From contig NZ_OY760905.1 of NCBI RefSeq assembly GCF_963664135.1, positions 2,568,736 through 2,632,735 of the forward strand: a stretch of 64,000 nt of DNA, read 5' to 3'. Below, in pieces: positions 16,683 through 24,419 of this stretch (the first letter of the stretch is position 1; every line of letters begins with the position of its first letter). A program made the translations under genes and the position numbers. The notes under the pieces were generated by a model. It did not search any database, was not told where the DNA came from, and saw only the letters and a program-made list of their open reading frames with translations. This DNA is from an uncultured Acetobacterium sp. Lineage in GTDB: Bacteria; Bacillota; Clostridia; Eubacteriales; Eubacteriaceae.

Positions 16683-17837
16683 TTGGAATATCGAATTTTA
16701 GGACGAACTGGAATCAAAGTCAGTGAAATTGGCATCGGCGGCGAAGGCTTTGAGAATCGCAGTTTTGAAGATTGTGAAGCCCTGATTGATTGTGCCATGA
16801 AAAACGGCATCAATTTTTTTGATGTTTACAATTCCAATCCTGAGGTCAGAAATAATTTGGGTAAGGCCCTAAGCAAGTATCCACGAGATACCTTTGTCAT
16901 CGAAGGACATCTTGGTTCAGTTTGGGATGACGGCCAATACCGGCGCAGCCGAAAAATTAAAGAAATTGTTCCGGCCTTTATGGACTTGCTGGCAAGAATG
17001 CAGCTGGAATATATCGATGTCGGGATGATCCACTATGTGGATGAAAAAAGCGATTTCGATCAGATTTTTCATGGCGAGATCATTGTCTATGCTCAGGAAC
17101 TGAAACGACAGGGGCACATCAAAGCCTTGGGTCTATCCACCCATAATCCCGATATTGCCATGATGGCAGTGGATTCGGGACTGATTGATGTGATCTTGTT
17201 CAGCATCAATCCGGCCTATGATATGCTGCCGGCCAGTGAAGATGTGAACATTCTCTTTGAAGGCGATACCTTTACTGAGCGGACCTACGAAGGCATTGAT
17301 CTCAAACGGGAGCAGCTCTATCAGACCTGTGAAAATGCCGGGGTCGCCCTCACTGTCATGAAGGGTTATGCCGCCGGGGTGTTATTCAGTGAGGAAGAGT
17401 CGCCTTTTGGAAAGGCTCTGACACCGGTGCAATGCCTCCATTACGCATTAACCCGGCCGGCGGTGGCTTCCGTGATGGTAGGGGTATCCAGTCAGGAACA
17501 GATATTAGCGGCCGTTGCCTATGGAAAAGCCAGTGATACCGAAAAAGACTATAGTGAAGTGCTGGCAAACGCCCCTGACACTTCATTCCGAGGCCATTGC
17601 ATGTATTGCGGTCACTGTGCCCCCTGCACAAAAAAGATTGATATCGCTGCGGTGAATAAATATCTGGATCTGGCCTTGATTCAAGACGCCGTTCCGGAGA
17701 CTCTCAAAAATCATTATGAATTACTCAACCACCATGCCGGGGAATGTATTGAATGCGGTGAGTGTATGAAAAATTGCCCTTTTGGAGTGGAGATTATAAA
17801 GAAGATGAAGCAGGCCGTTGGGGTTTTTGGGGAATAA
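16683..17837 (+). CDS. divergent ferredoxin-type aldo/keto reductase-like protein, third gene of the lar operon
   Basis: A 384-residue AKR-fold protein with a C-terminal cysteine-rich ferredoxin-like part: CMYCGHCAPC and GECIECGECMKNCPFGV. I choose TTG 16683, eight bases after GGGAG, because the upstream GTG at 16662 lies inside the end of larC. The AKR tetrad looks incomplete: FFDVYNSN replaces the usual D-T-A-x-x-Y, and the Lys-bearing strand reads FVIEGHLG, without the Lys. Asp and the His of GMIHYVD remain. It may therefore have a changed chemistry. Its place behind larB-larC suggests, but does not prove, a link with nickel-pincer chemistry. A broken copy of the same family lies at 40361. 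Confidence 0.8.
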   Translation: MEYRILGRTGIKVSEIGIGGEGFENRSFEDCEALIDCAMKNGINFFDVYNSNPEVRNNLGKALSKYPRDTFVIEGHLGSVWDDGQYRRSRKIKEIVPAFMDLLARMQLEYIDVGMIHYVDEKSDFDQIFHGEIIVYAQELKRQGHIKALGLSTHNPDIAMMAVDSGLIDVILFSINPAYDMLPASEDVNILFEGDTFTERTYEGIDLKREQLYQTCENAGVALTVMKGYAAGVLFSEEESPFGKALTPVQCLHYALTRPAVASVMVGVSSQEQILAAVAYGKASDTEKDYSEVLANAPDTSFRGHCMYCGHCAPCTKKIDIAAVNKYLDLALIQDAVPETLKNHYELLNHHAGECIECGECMKNCPFGVEIIKKMKQAVGVFGE

Positions 17838-17874
17838 TTTTCATGCTCAAAATCAAATATCTGACAAAAAAATT

Positions 17875-17915
17875 AAACCCGTTTATCAAAGATTATCTCT
17901 AGGACAAACGGGTTT
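17875..17915. terminator. bidirectional intrinsic terminator
   Basis: AAACCCGTTT (17875-17884) pairs perfectly with AAACGGGTTT (17906-17915) around a 21-base loop, between the lar operon and the converging merR gene. Confidence 0.6.
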
Positions 17916-17923
17916 TGAAATGA

Positions 17924-18373
17924 TTAATGATTCTTTTTGGCAGGGTCGATGAATTTTCGGTAATGCTCGGGGAAGTCTTCAAGCGCCATTGTATCAAAAA
18001 TGGAGCAGGTGCCCGCATCTTTTGCGGTTTGATAATACCAGCATTTAAAATTGAGCATATCAAGCATCTCCTGCATTTCTTGCATTTGTTGGATGACGGA
18101 ATCCCGCTGTGATCCCATAATCGCCAGACGGTCATCAATGGTGGTATCCCCTTCCATACAGCAGTCCATGAAATGTTTGATGCCCTTGATGGACATCCCG
18201 GTTTTCTTTAGACAATCGATCATTTTTAACCAGGACATATCTTCATCTCTGAACATTCTAATCCCGCTGCCAGATCGCTCAAGAAAAGGCAATAATCCCT
18301 CTTTATCATAATATCTTAATGTCGAAGGCGCCACATTAATTTGCTTGGCGGCTTCGCCGACGGTATAAATCAT
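17924..18373 (-). CDS. MerR family transcriptional regulator
   Basis: A 149-residue MerR regulator: MIYTVGEAAKQINVAPSTLR, then YYDKEGLLPFLERSGSGIRMF, then a long dimerisation helix (QRDSVIQQMQEMQEMLDML). The C-terminal tail is longer than usual and includes Cys residues (FKCWYYQTAKDAGTC) that could sense redox state or a metal. GGAGG lies eight bases before ATG 18373. It is divergent from the acetyltransferase at 18532, and a MerR-type promoter with a perfect TAAAGT/ACTTTA dyad lies between them, so it probably controls that gene and itself. Confidence 0.9.
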   Translation of the reverse strand: MIYTVGEAAKQINVAPSTLRYYDKEGLLPFLERSGSGIRMFRDEDMSWLKMIDCLKKTGMSIKGIKHFMDCCMEGDTTIDDRLAIMGSQRDSVIQQMQEMQEMLDMLNFKCWYYQTAKDAGTCSIFDTMALEDFPEHYRKFIDPAKKNH

Positions 18374-18404
18374 AATAATTCCTCCCAAAATTTAAAAAAA
18401 AAGC

Positions 18405-18435
18405 TTGACTTAAAGTTGACTTTAGGTTGTACAAT
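18405..18435 (+). promoter_or_regulatory. MerR-type promoter with TAAAGT/ACTTTA operator
   Basis: TTGACT (18405-18410) and TACAAT (18430-18435) are 19 bp apart; the spacer holds the perfect dyad TAAAGT-TG-ACTTTA (18411-18424). It faces the acetyltransferase gene at 18532; the divergent merR (17924-18373) is the obvious activator. Confidence 0.8.
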
Positions 18436-18531
18436 GATGTTGAACTTACTGAACAGAGTATAGCACATTCAGATTTGAAATTCAATAGATGCAATAAATT
18501 AAAAAATAGGGTTAATGAGGTGACGTGAAAA

Positions 18532-19110
18532 ATGGATATTAATAATTTTCTGGAACAGTTGAATCGGGGAACGGTGGTTGAAGGTGGCTCGGAAGTGCAC
18601 CTGATGATGCATGCCATCTCCCAGGAAGCACTGAAACTGACAACTGACCTCAATGGCAGCTATCATCCGCCGGAAGAAATCCGCGAAATTTTTTCCCGAT
18701 TGATGAGAAAACCAGTAGACGAAACTTTTGGATTGTTTCCGCCATTTTCTACCGATTGTGGTAAAAATATTCACGTCGGCAAAAATGTGTTTATCAATTC
18801 AGGTTGCCGTTTTCAGGATCAGGGCGGCATCTTTATTGGGGATGGTGTTCTCATCGGCCATAATGTGGTGTTAGCTACCCTCAACCACGATAGTAATCCG
18901 CAAAAACGCGGCGATATGTATCCAGCTCCGATCCGAATTGGGAATAATGTCTGGATTGGTGCCCAGGTCACGGTGCTTCCCGGGGTTACCATTGGTGATG
19001 GCGCCATTGTTGCGGCCGGAGCGGTGGTAACCAGAGATGTGCAGGCTAATGTGATTGTCGGTGGAGTCCCGGCCAAGATCATCAAAAAGATTGAAGTTAA
19101 TCAGAAATAA
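18532..19110 (+). CDS. LacA/maltose O-acetyltransferase-like left-handed beta-helix acetyltransferase
   Basis: A 192-residue hexapeptide-repeat acyltransferase. The N-terminal helical part is followed by repeated hexapeptides ([79 protein letters not shown]). The His of the catalytic LNHD region is present. It should acetylate a sugar or other hydroxyl compound with acetyl-CoA. The start ATG is preceded by GAGGTG. Directly after its stop is a relic of an AKR 3' end, so the gene has replaced or been fused next to an AKR gene in this cluster. Confidence 0.87.
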   Translation: MDINNFLEQLNRGTVVEGGSEVHLMMHAISQEALKLTTDLNGSYHPPEEIREIFSRLMRKPVDETFGLFPPFSTDCGKNIHVGKNVFINSGCRFQDQGGIFIGDGVLIGHNVVLATLNHDSNPQKRGDMYPAPIRIGNNVWIGAQVTVLPGVTIGDGAIVAAGAVVTRDVQANVIVGGVPAKIIKKIEVNQK

Positions 19111-19178
19111 ATAGCGATATTCCGGCAGCGCTGAAGGATTTTCAGAAAATGCAGGATGAAGGGCCAGCCTGGGGCTGA
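19110..19178 (+). pseudogene. 3'-terminal relic of a ferredoxin-type AKR gene
   Basis: Immediately after the acetyltransferase stop, one frame reads N-S-D-I-P-A then ALKDFQKMQDEGPAWG and a TGA stop. The intact AKR at 22588 ends DIPTALRDFQKMLDEAPAW and the decayed copy at 39786 ends DIPTALKDFQKMLDEGSAWG. So the last 22 codons of a lost AKR gene remain here, a scar of deletion or replacement. Confidence 0.8.
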
Positions 19179-19269
19179 TACCAGCTGGCTAGAGGATTCG
19201 GTGGTCTAAGTATGGGAACATTATATAAAATGATAAAAATGCAATAAATTAATTTATGGAGATTTTAAG

Positions 19270-20265
19270 ATGAATTTAAATAACAAAAAGAGAAATTATG
19301 TGGATGAAAGTGGTATGAACAAAAAGACTTTTACCGTTAGTGAAAAGGTAACAATTGAAAAGGTCACCTTTAACAACCGCTACGGGATTACGATTGCGGC
19401 AGATATGTACCGATCGAAAGAATTTGATCAAACCAGAAAATATCCGGCAATTATCGTCGGGACCCCTTTTGGTGGCGTTAAGGAGCAGGGGGCAGGGATT
19501 TATGCTCAAGAAATGGCACAGCGTGGTTTTGTAGCCATCGCTTTTGATGAATCCTACAACGGCGAAAGCAGCGGAGAGCCCCGCCGGATTTCATCGCCGG
19601 ATATCTTTACTGAAGATTTCAGTGCGGCTGTGGACTACATCGGTACCCGACCTTATGTGGACAGAAGCCGGATTGGCGTCATTGGAATTTGCGGCAGCGG
19701 TGGTTTCGCCTGCACGGCGGCTCAGGTTGACAGTCGGATTAAAGAGGTTGCAACTGTAAGTATGTACGATATGAGCAGAGTGATACGTAATGGATGGCAG
19801 GACTCAATGACGGATGCTGAACGCAAACAAGCCCTTGAGCAGCTCAGTGAACAACGCTGGAAAGATGTTGAAAGTGGAACACCGGCGTTAACACCCACTT
19901 ATCCGGATCAACCAATGGATGAGATGCCAGCGGGATTGGATCCCATTTCCAGTGAATTCTTTGGTTATTATGGAATGAAGCGTGGATTTCATCCTAATGC
20001 CAAAGGCGCATTTACGGTTACCAGTGCGATGTCATTTATGAATTTTCCACTGCTGAACTACATCAACACGATCTCACCAAGGCCAATTTTGTTTATAATT
20101 GGGGAACATGCCAACTCCCGATATTTTAGTGAAGATGCCTATAAAATGGCGGCGGAACCGAAAGAATTGTATGTCGTTTCAGAGGCTGGGCATGTCGATC
20201 TTTATGATCGAACAGAGCTAATTCCATTTGATAAATTAGAATCCTTTTTTATAGAAAGTTTATAG
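19270..20265 (+). CDS. alpha/beta hydrolase (dienelactone-hydrolase-like, Cys nucleophile candidate)
   Basis: A 331-residue cytoplasmic alpha/beta hydrolase. It has a conserved GTPFGGVKEQGAG loop, the AFDESYNGESSGEPR segment, and a nucleophile elbow G-I-C-G-S-G-G. At the elbow centre is Cys rather than Ser, as in dienelactone hydrolases; the acid and His (EAGHVDLYD) follow near the C-terminus. GGAG is eight bases before ATG 19270. It lies between the acetyltransferase and a lipoprotein gene in the AKR region. The substrate is unknown. Confidence 0.75.
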   Translation: MNLNNKKRNYVDESGMNKKTFTVSEKVTIEKVTFNNRYGITIAADMYRSKEFDQTRKYPAIIVGTPFGGVKEQGAGIYAQEMAQRGFVAIAFDESYNGESSGEPRRISSPDIFTEDFSAAVDYIGTRPYVDRSRIGVIGICGSGGFACTAAQVDSRIKEVATVSMYDMSRVIRNGWQDSMTDAERKQALEQLSEQRWKDVESGTPALTPTYPDQPMDEMPAGLDPISSEFFGYYGMKRGFHPNAKGAFTVTSAMSFMNFPLLNYINTISPRPILFIIGEHANSRYFSEDAYKMAAEPKELYVVSEAGHVDLYDRTELIPFDKLESFFIESL

Positions 20266-20365
20266 TCAGGATTAGGATAATTAACATTCGATAACACTTG
20301 AACCGTAGTGAAAGGGTTGTTGGCGAGGTTCTGGCAACCTTGAATGAAAGTAAGGAGGAAACCGG

Positions 20366-20911
20366 TTGCGCAATATGAAAAAGATATTTTTAATTTTGGG
20401 TTTATTGACCTTGTGCTTGTGTTTGGTGGCCTGCGATAGTGGGCAAACCCAGAAAAGCGAGTCGGTTAATCAAGAAAATACAGCGACAGTTAGTGATCCG
20501 GAAACAACTGAAGAAAAAGTGGCGGTAAATCTACCAGCGATGAATAATATAAAGATAACAGTAAATGGCCAGGAATTTTCAGCGACGCTTTATGATAATC
20601 AGACAACCCAGAATTTCGTCAAAAAACTGCCGTTGACCATTGACATGAGTGAACTCAACGGCAATGAAAAGTTTTATTATTTGGAGGAGCCTTTACCTGT
20701 AGCAGCTGAACAGATTGGAGAAATCCGAGCGGGTGATCTGATGCTGTATGGTGATGATTGTCTTGTTTTATTCTATGAAAATTTTTCAAGCGCTTATCGT
20801 TATACCCGAATCGGAGCTATTGAAAATGCAGAAGGGTTAGCCGAAGCGGTTGGGGATGGAGCGGTTAAAATTGCGTTCAGTTTATCTGGCGATCAATCGG
20901 CGGGAGAATAA
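20366..20911 (+). CDS. lipoprotein with cyclophilin-like domain
   Basis: A 181-residue exported lipoprotein. The signal peptide ends in the lipobox L-V-A-C (Cys near residue 23), followed by an acidic, Ser/Thr-rich linker to about residue 55 and a globular domain (IKITVNGQEFSATLYDN, then T-T-Q-N-F-V-K-K-L-P-L-T-I-D-M and GDLMLYGDDCLVLFY). This matches the small cyclophilin-like family often found beside flavodoxins and AKRs in Clostridia. The start is TTG 20366, seven bases after AGGAGG; ATG 20375 is too far. It should sit on the outer face of the membrane. Precise function unknown. Confidence 0.75.
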   Translation: MRNMKKIFLILGLLTLCLCLVACDSGQTQKSESVNQENTATVSDPETTEEKVAVNLPAMNNIKITVNGQEFSATLYDNQTTQNFVKKLPLTIDMSELNGNEKFYYLEEPLPVAAEQIGEIRAGDLMLYGDDCLVLFYENFSSAYRYTRIGAIENAEGLAEAVGDGAVKIAFSLSGDQSAGE

Positions 20912-20929
20912 AAAAAGGAGTAAAACAAC

Positions 20930-21031
20930 ATGGAAAAACAAGCACTGGAAAAGGTATCCGATTTTGCATTAGGTGAGGAAAACCTGGAACCGGTGACTGA
21001 TGAGGCGTATAACAAACTAAAAATCCAGTAA
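20930..21031 (+). CDS. small ORF, 33 residues, unknown
   Basis: A short frame MEKQALEKVSDFALGEENLE ending at TAA 21031, preceded by AAAGGAG nine bases upstream of the ATG. It follows the lipoprotein stop by 18 bases, so it would be cotranscribed. The good ribosome site argues that it is or was translated; its acidic, uninterrupted sequence may be the start of a decayed larger gene. No function can be assigned. Confidence 0.4.
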   Translation: MEKQALEKVSDFALGEENLEPVTDEAYNKLKIQ

Positions 21032-21107
21032 AAACAGAACCATCAATTGTGGGGGAATTCCTTGATTCATCGTCTTTTTCTATTGTTTAAAAAAATAATA
21101 AATTCGC

Positions 21108-21138
21108 TTGACCTGAAGTTGAGTTAAGGGTTTATAGT
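21108..21138 (+). promoter_or_regulatory. MerR-type promoter of the flavoprotein/tautomerase/merR/AKR cluster, copy 1
   Basis: TTGACC (21108-21113) and TATAGT (21133-21138) are 19 bp apart; the spacer is TGAAGTTGAGTTAAGGGTT. The same element, with few changes, precedes the second copy of the cluster at 37156. The merR at 22011 in the same unit is the expected regulator. Confidence 0.75.
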
Positions 21139-21179
21139 GGAAATATCAAATAAATACCATTGATGATAGGAGAAAAACG

Positions 21180-21713
21180 ATGAAATTAACCGTGATTACA
21201 GGAAGTCCTCATAAAAAAGGAACAACCGCTTTATTGGCCGATAAATTTATTGAAGGAGCAAAGGAAGCCGGACATGAGGTGATTCGCTTTGACGCTGCCT
21301 TTGAAAATGTCAAACCTTGTCTAGCCTGTGAGTATTGTGCCAGCCATGATGGGGAGTGTATTCACAAAGATACAATGAATGACTTGAGCAAGCAGCTGGT
21401 GGAAACCGAACTGATTGTATTTGTTACGCCGCTTTACTATTTTGGTATGTCAGCCCAGATCAAAGCCGTCATCGACCGTTTCCATGCCAGCAATGCCAAA
21501 ATTGTCGGGAATAAAAAAGCGATGCTGTTGGCGGCTGCCTATGGCGCCGATGATTGGACGATGGAAGGGTTGGAGAAAACGTACGAATCGATGTTGCGTT
21601 TTCTGGCCTGGGAAGATGCCGGAAAACTCATGGCAATTGGATGCCCGGTTCGAGAGTTGCTGGGACAAACCGATTACCCTCAGCAGGCTTATGAAATGGG
21701 AAAAAAATTATAA
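21180..21713 (+). CDS. iron-sulfur flavoprotein (NADPH-dependent FMN reductase family)
   Basis: A 177-residue flavodoxin-fold protein. It opens MKLTVITGSPHKKGTTALLA (FMN phosphate loop), then has the compact cluster motif C-L-A-C-E-Y-C-x6-C, typical of Isf-type iron-sulfur flavoproteins binding one 4Fe-4S cluster, and TPLYYFGMSAQIKAVIDRF. It should shuttle electrons, for instance from ferredoxin or NADPH to a quinone-like or other acceptor. AGGAG precedes the ATG. First gene of the MerR-controlled unit; an intact duplicate is at 37222. Confidence 0.88.
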   Translation: MKLTVITGSPHKKGTTALLADKFIEGAKEAGHEVIRFDAAFENVKPCLACEYCASHDGECIHKDTMNDLSKQLVETELIVFVTPLYYFGMSAQIKAVIDRFHASNAKIVGNKKAMLLAAAYGADDWTMEGLEKTYESMLRFLAWEDAGKLMAIGCPVRELLGQTDYPQQAYEMGKKL

Positions 21714-21734
21714 TGAAATTTGGAGAATAAAACT

Positions 21735-21923
21735 ATGCCAGTGATTACATTAGAATCAGGAAAACTGAATACGGATCAAAAGAGACAATTGGTCAAAGAA
21801 TTTACCGATACCGCCGCAAAAGTAATGCAAATACCGGAACAGGCCTTTTTCGTCTTCTTGAAGGAAAATGAAATGGAGAATATCGGAGTTGGCGGGGCGC
21901 TTCTGTCTGAACGACAGTCCTAA
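21735..21923 (+). CDS. 4-oxalocrotonate tautomerase family protein
   Basis: A 62-residue tautomerase. After removal of Met the catalytic Pro1 is exposed (M-P-V-I-T-L-E), which fixes the start at 21735 rather than the upstream ATG at 21720; GGAG lies eight bases before it. The rest (QKRQLVKEFTDTAAKVMQIP, then F-V-F-L-K-E-N-E-M-E-N-I-G-V-G-G) follows the family pattern. It forms small oligomers that catalyse keto-enol tautomerisation. Cotranscribed with the flavoprotein; duplicate at 37777. Confidence 0.87.
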   Translation: MPVITLESGKLNTDQKRQLVKEFTDTAAKVMQIPEQAFFVFLKENEMENIGVGGALLSERQS

Positions 21924-22010
21924 AGAAAGACCGTTTTTAAAAACTGTTGATTATTTCGACCGGAATGATGCCATATATGCTAAAAAAGCATGGTGAAAGG
22001 AGAAAAATCG

Positions 22011-22409
22011 ATGACGATTAAGGAAGCCGCTGAAAGAACCGGCATTTCGATTGACAATTTGCGTTATTACGAGCGGATTGGCTTGTTTCCGGAAATCCCG
22101 AGAAATTCATCTGGGATGAGGGATTATGATGAGATGTCATTGAACTGGATTGACTTTGCCATGCGCTTTAAACGCGGCGGCATGTCGCTGGAAGCTATTC
22201 GGGAATATATTCAACTGGCGCTGCGGGGAGAAGCCACAAAGCCAGCCAGAAAAGAGATCTTGCTGGACGCAAAAAAAGACTTGGAGAAAAAAATGGCTGA
22301 AATTCTGGAAAGTCTGGATGTCATCAACTATAAACTGGATACCTACGAGCAGAAATGTGAACCAATTACGATGGACATGGTGAATGCCTGGAAAGAACAG
22401 CAGCATTAA
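22011..22409 (+). CDS. MerR family transcriptional regulator
   Basis: A 132-residue MerR regulator: MTIKEAAERTGISIDNLRYY, then ERIGLFPEIPRNSSGMRDYD, then a coiled coil (KKDLEKKMAEILESLDVINY) and a short tail with one Cys. AGGAG precedes ATG 22011. It sits inside the unit it most likely activates through the promoter at 21108. About 60 bases upstream of it (21947-22010) are kept in the second copy of the cluster although neither copy encodes a common frame there. Confidence 0.9.
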   Translation: MTIKEAAERTGISIDNLRYYERIGLFPEIPRNSSGMRDYDEMSLNWIDFAMRFKRGGMSLEAIREYIQLALRGEATKPARKEILLDAKKDLEKKMAEILESLDVINYKLDTYEQKCEPITMDMVNAWKEQQH

Positions 22410-22468
22410 ATAGTGATGAGTCATTGCGAAGATGCCATTAAATCAGGTAGTAGTTGTGACTGGGTTTT

Positions 22469-22509
22469 ATGCCACCGAATATCATTGACGGTGGCATTTC
22501 TGGCCAGAA
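22469..22509 (+). other. hairpin plus palindrome between merR and AKR genes
   Basis: ATGCCACCG (22469-22477) pairs with CGGTGGCAT (22489-22497), directly followed by the perfect palindrome TTCTGGCCAGAA (22498-22509). There is only a short T run, so it is a weak terminator or an mRNA-processing or operator element. In the second cluster copy the palindrome is kept (near 38539) while the hairpin stem has decayed. The 178-base spacer 22410-22587 holds nothing else. Confidence 0.45.
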
Positions 22510-22587
22510 TCATTAAAAGATCGAAAGCGATCCCAAAAATGAAGTGGCCAGATAAACAAAATAGCGATTGAAAAATTGGAGGAAATA

Positions 22588-23727
22588 ATGATTTATCAGG
22601 ATTTTAAAGACAAAAAACTGTCAGCTCTGGGTTTTGGGGGGATGCGATTACCCACCATCGGTGAAGGCTATTTTGCCCCGGTTAATCAGGAAGAAGCGGC
22701 CAAGATGGTCGATGTTGCCATCAAGAACGGGGTGAACTACTTTGATACCGCCTATGCCTATCATGGTGGTGACTCGGAACGGGCGATGGGAGAAATTCTT
22801 AAAAATTATTCCCGGGACAGTTTCTATCTGGCCAGCAAGTTCCCCGGCTATGAGGTTCGGGAAAGCTGGGATGCGAAAGCTCAGTTTGAAGAGCAATTGG
22901 AAAAATGCGGCGTCGATTATTTTGACTTTTATCTGATCCATAACGTTTATGAGCGAAACATCGATGTTTATTTTGACGAACGTTGGGGCATTGTTGAATA
23001 TCTGATTGAGCAGAAGAAAAAAGGCCGCATTAAACATCTGGGTTTCTCGACCCATGGTCTCAAACCAACCATTGAGCGTTTCCTTGGGCGCTACGGGGAA
23101 GATATGGAATTCTGCCAGATTCAGCTCAATTATCTGGACTGGAAGCTACAGAAAGCGAATGAAGTTTATGAAATGCTGGTCGAAAAAAACATACCAATTT
23201 GGGTGATGGAACCAGTGCGAGGCGGAGCTCTGGCCAACTTTTCCGACGACCAGACTAAAAAACTGCGTGAACTACGGCCAGATGAAAGCAGCGCTGCCTG
23301 GGCTTTCCGTTTTCTGCAGGGGCTTTCTGGCATCAAGATGATTTTATCCGGGATGTCAAACATGGAACAGCTGAAGGACAACCTGAAAACCTTTGAGGAT
23401 TTAAAACCTCTGACTGAAAAAGAACTGGTGGTGGTTGAGGAAATTAGAGACGGCATGTTGACGATGCTGCCCTGTACCGGCTGTAAATACTGCTGTGCGG
23501 AATGTCCGCAAGAGCTGGACATTCCAACACTGTTGCATCATTACAATGACCACAAATTCCAGCCGGGCTTCATCGCACCAATGGCCATTGCCGGAATGGA
23601 CGAGGAAAAGCGACCGGGTTCCTGCATTGAATGTGGCCAATGCAAACAGGTCTGCCCGCAAAATATTGATATCCCCACAGCTTTGAGAGATTTCCAGAAA
23701 ATGCTTGATGAAGCACCGGCCTGGTAA
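22588..23727 (+). CDS. ferredoxin-type aldo/keto reductase with C-terminal 4Fe-4S domain
   Basis: A 379-residue protein. The AKR barrel has LSALGFGGMRLP, YFDTAYAYHGG (Asp, Tyr), LASKFP (Lys) and LIHNVYERN (His); the C-terminus has CTGCKYCCAECPQELDIP and SCIECGQCKQVCPQNIDIP, two ferredoxin-like cysteine groups. GGAGG is five bases before ATG 22588. It probably reduces a carbonyl or unsaturated compound using electrons passed by the flavoprotein or flavodoxin of the same unit. The second copy (38633) is inactivated by a frameshift and a stop codon. Confidence 0.88.
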   Translation: MIYQDFKDKKLSALGFGGMRLPTIGEGYFAPVNQEEAAKMVDVAIKNGVNYFDTAYAYHGGDSERAMGEILKNYSRDSFYLASKFPGYEVRESWDAKAQFEEQLEKCGVDYFDFYLIHNVYERNIDVYFDERWGIVEYLIEQKKKGRIKHLGFSTHGLKPTIERFLGRYGEDMEFCQIQLNYLDWKLQKANEVYEMLVEKNIPIWVMEPVRGGALANFSDDQTKKLRELRPDESSAAWAFRFLQGLSGIKMILSGMSNMEQLKDNLKTFEDLKPLTEKELVVVEEIRDGMLTMLPCTGCKYCCAECPQELDIPTLLHHYNDHKFQPGFIAPMAIAGMDEEKRPGSCIECGQCKQVCPQNIDIPTALRDFQKMLDEAPAW

Positions 23728-23785
23728 GACTGTCGGCTTAAATCGTCACGAAAGCACAAAATAATATACATAGGAGGGATCAGGT

Positions 23786-24268
23786 ATGAGTAAAGAATTA
23801 GTCGCCTATTTTTCAGCCAGCGGTGTAACTGCACAGGTTGCCAAGACATTGGCAGAGGCTGTCAACGCGGATATTTATCAAATTAAACCGGCAGTACCCT
23901 ATACACCGGCGGATTTAAACTGGAGGGATAAAAAGAGCCGCAGTACCTTGGAAATGGAAGATCCGACCTCACGACCGGAGCTAGAGGATAAGAATACGGA
24001 TGTAGAAAATTATGACGTTATTTTCCTGGGGTTTCCCATTTGGTGGTATGTCGCACCGCATCTCGTTAACACTTTTCTGGAGACTTACGATTTTTCGAAC
24101 AAGACCATTGTGCTGTTTGCAACTTCCGGCGGCAGCGGCTTTGGAAAAACCATTAAAAACCTGAAAGATAGTGTTTCAGCAATAACAACCATTAAAGAAG
24201 GCAGACTGCTTAATAAAAGAATGTCACCAGATGAGCTGGCCACATGGGTTAAGCAACTGGAGTTATAA
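23786..24268 (+). CDS. flavodoxin
   Basis: A 160-residue flavodoxin. It begins MSKELVAYFSASGVTAQVAK (FMN phosphate loop S-x-S-G-x-T) and has the LGFPIWWYVAP and FATSGGSGFGKT loops. The sequence includes the P-Y-T-x-A-D-L-N-W segment seen in flavodoxins of this clostridial cluster type. GGAGG lies eight bases before the ATG. Likely electron carrier for the AKR upstream; it closes the unit before the terminator at 24287. The second copy at 39870 has a stop codon near residue 26. Confidence 0.9.
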   Translation: MSKELVAYFSASGVTAQVAKTLAEAVNADIYQIKPAVPYTPADLNWRDKKSRSTLEMEDPTSRPELEDKNTDVENYDVIFLGFPIWWYVAPHLVNTFLETYDFSNKTIVLFATSGGSGFGKTIKNLKDSVSAITTIKEGRLLNKRMSPDELATWVKQLEL

Positions 24269-24286
24269 AGAAAACGAAACGAAATT

Positions 24287-24330
24287 AAAAAATCAGCCCA
24301 TTGTGCCGATACACAATGAGCTGATTTTTG
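24287..24330. terminator. bidirectional intrinsic terminator
   Basis: AAAAAATCAGC...ATTGTG (24287-24305) pairs with CACAAT..GCTGATTTTT (24312-24329) with a small internal bulge, flanked by A and T runs, between the flavodoxin gene and the converging minus-strand unit. Confidence 0.8.
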
Positions 24331-24419
24331 TCATTAAGTTTTTATACCATCTTTGACAATTCCCAGAAATATCATATTACAAATGCAAAACGCATTGAAT
24401 CATTTTCAGCGCACTTAGT

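Larger units (their letters stand above)
21108..24268 (+). repeat. large direct repeat, copy 1 (intact)
   Basis: The promoter and five genes (iron-sulfur flavoprotein, tautomerase, merR, AKR, flavodoxin) reappear in the same order and direction at 37156-40352. The two copies are alike in both coding and spacer DNA, including the hairpin region after merR. Copy 1 has all five frames open. The interval between the copies is a 12.9-kb catabolic region. Confidence 0.85.
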
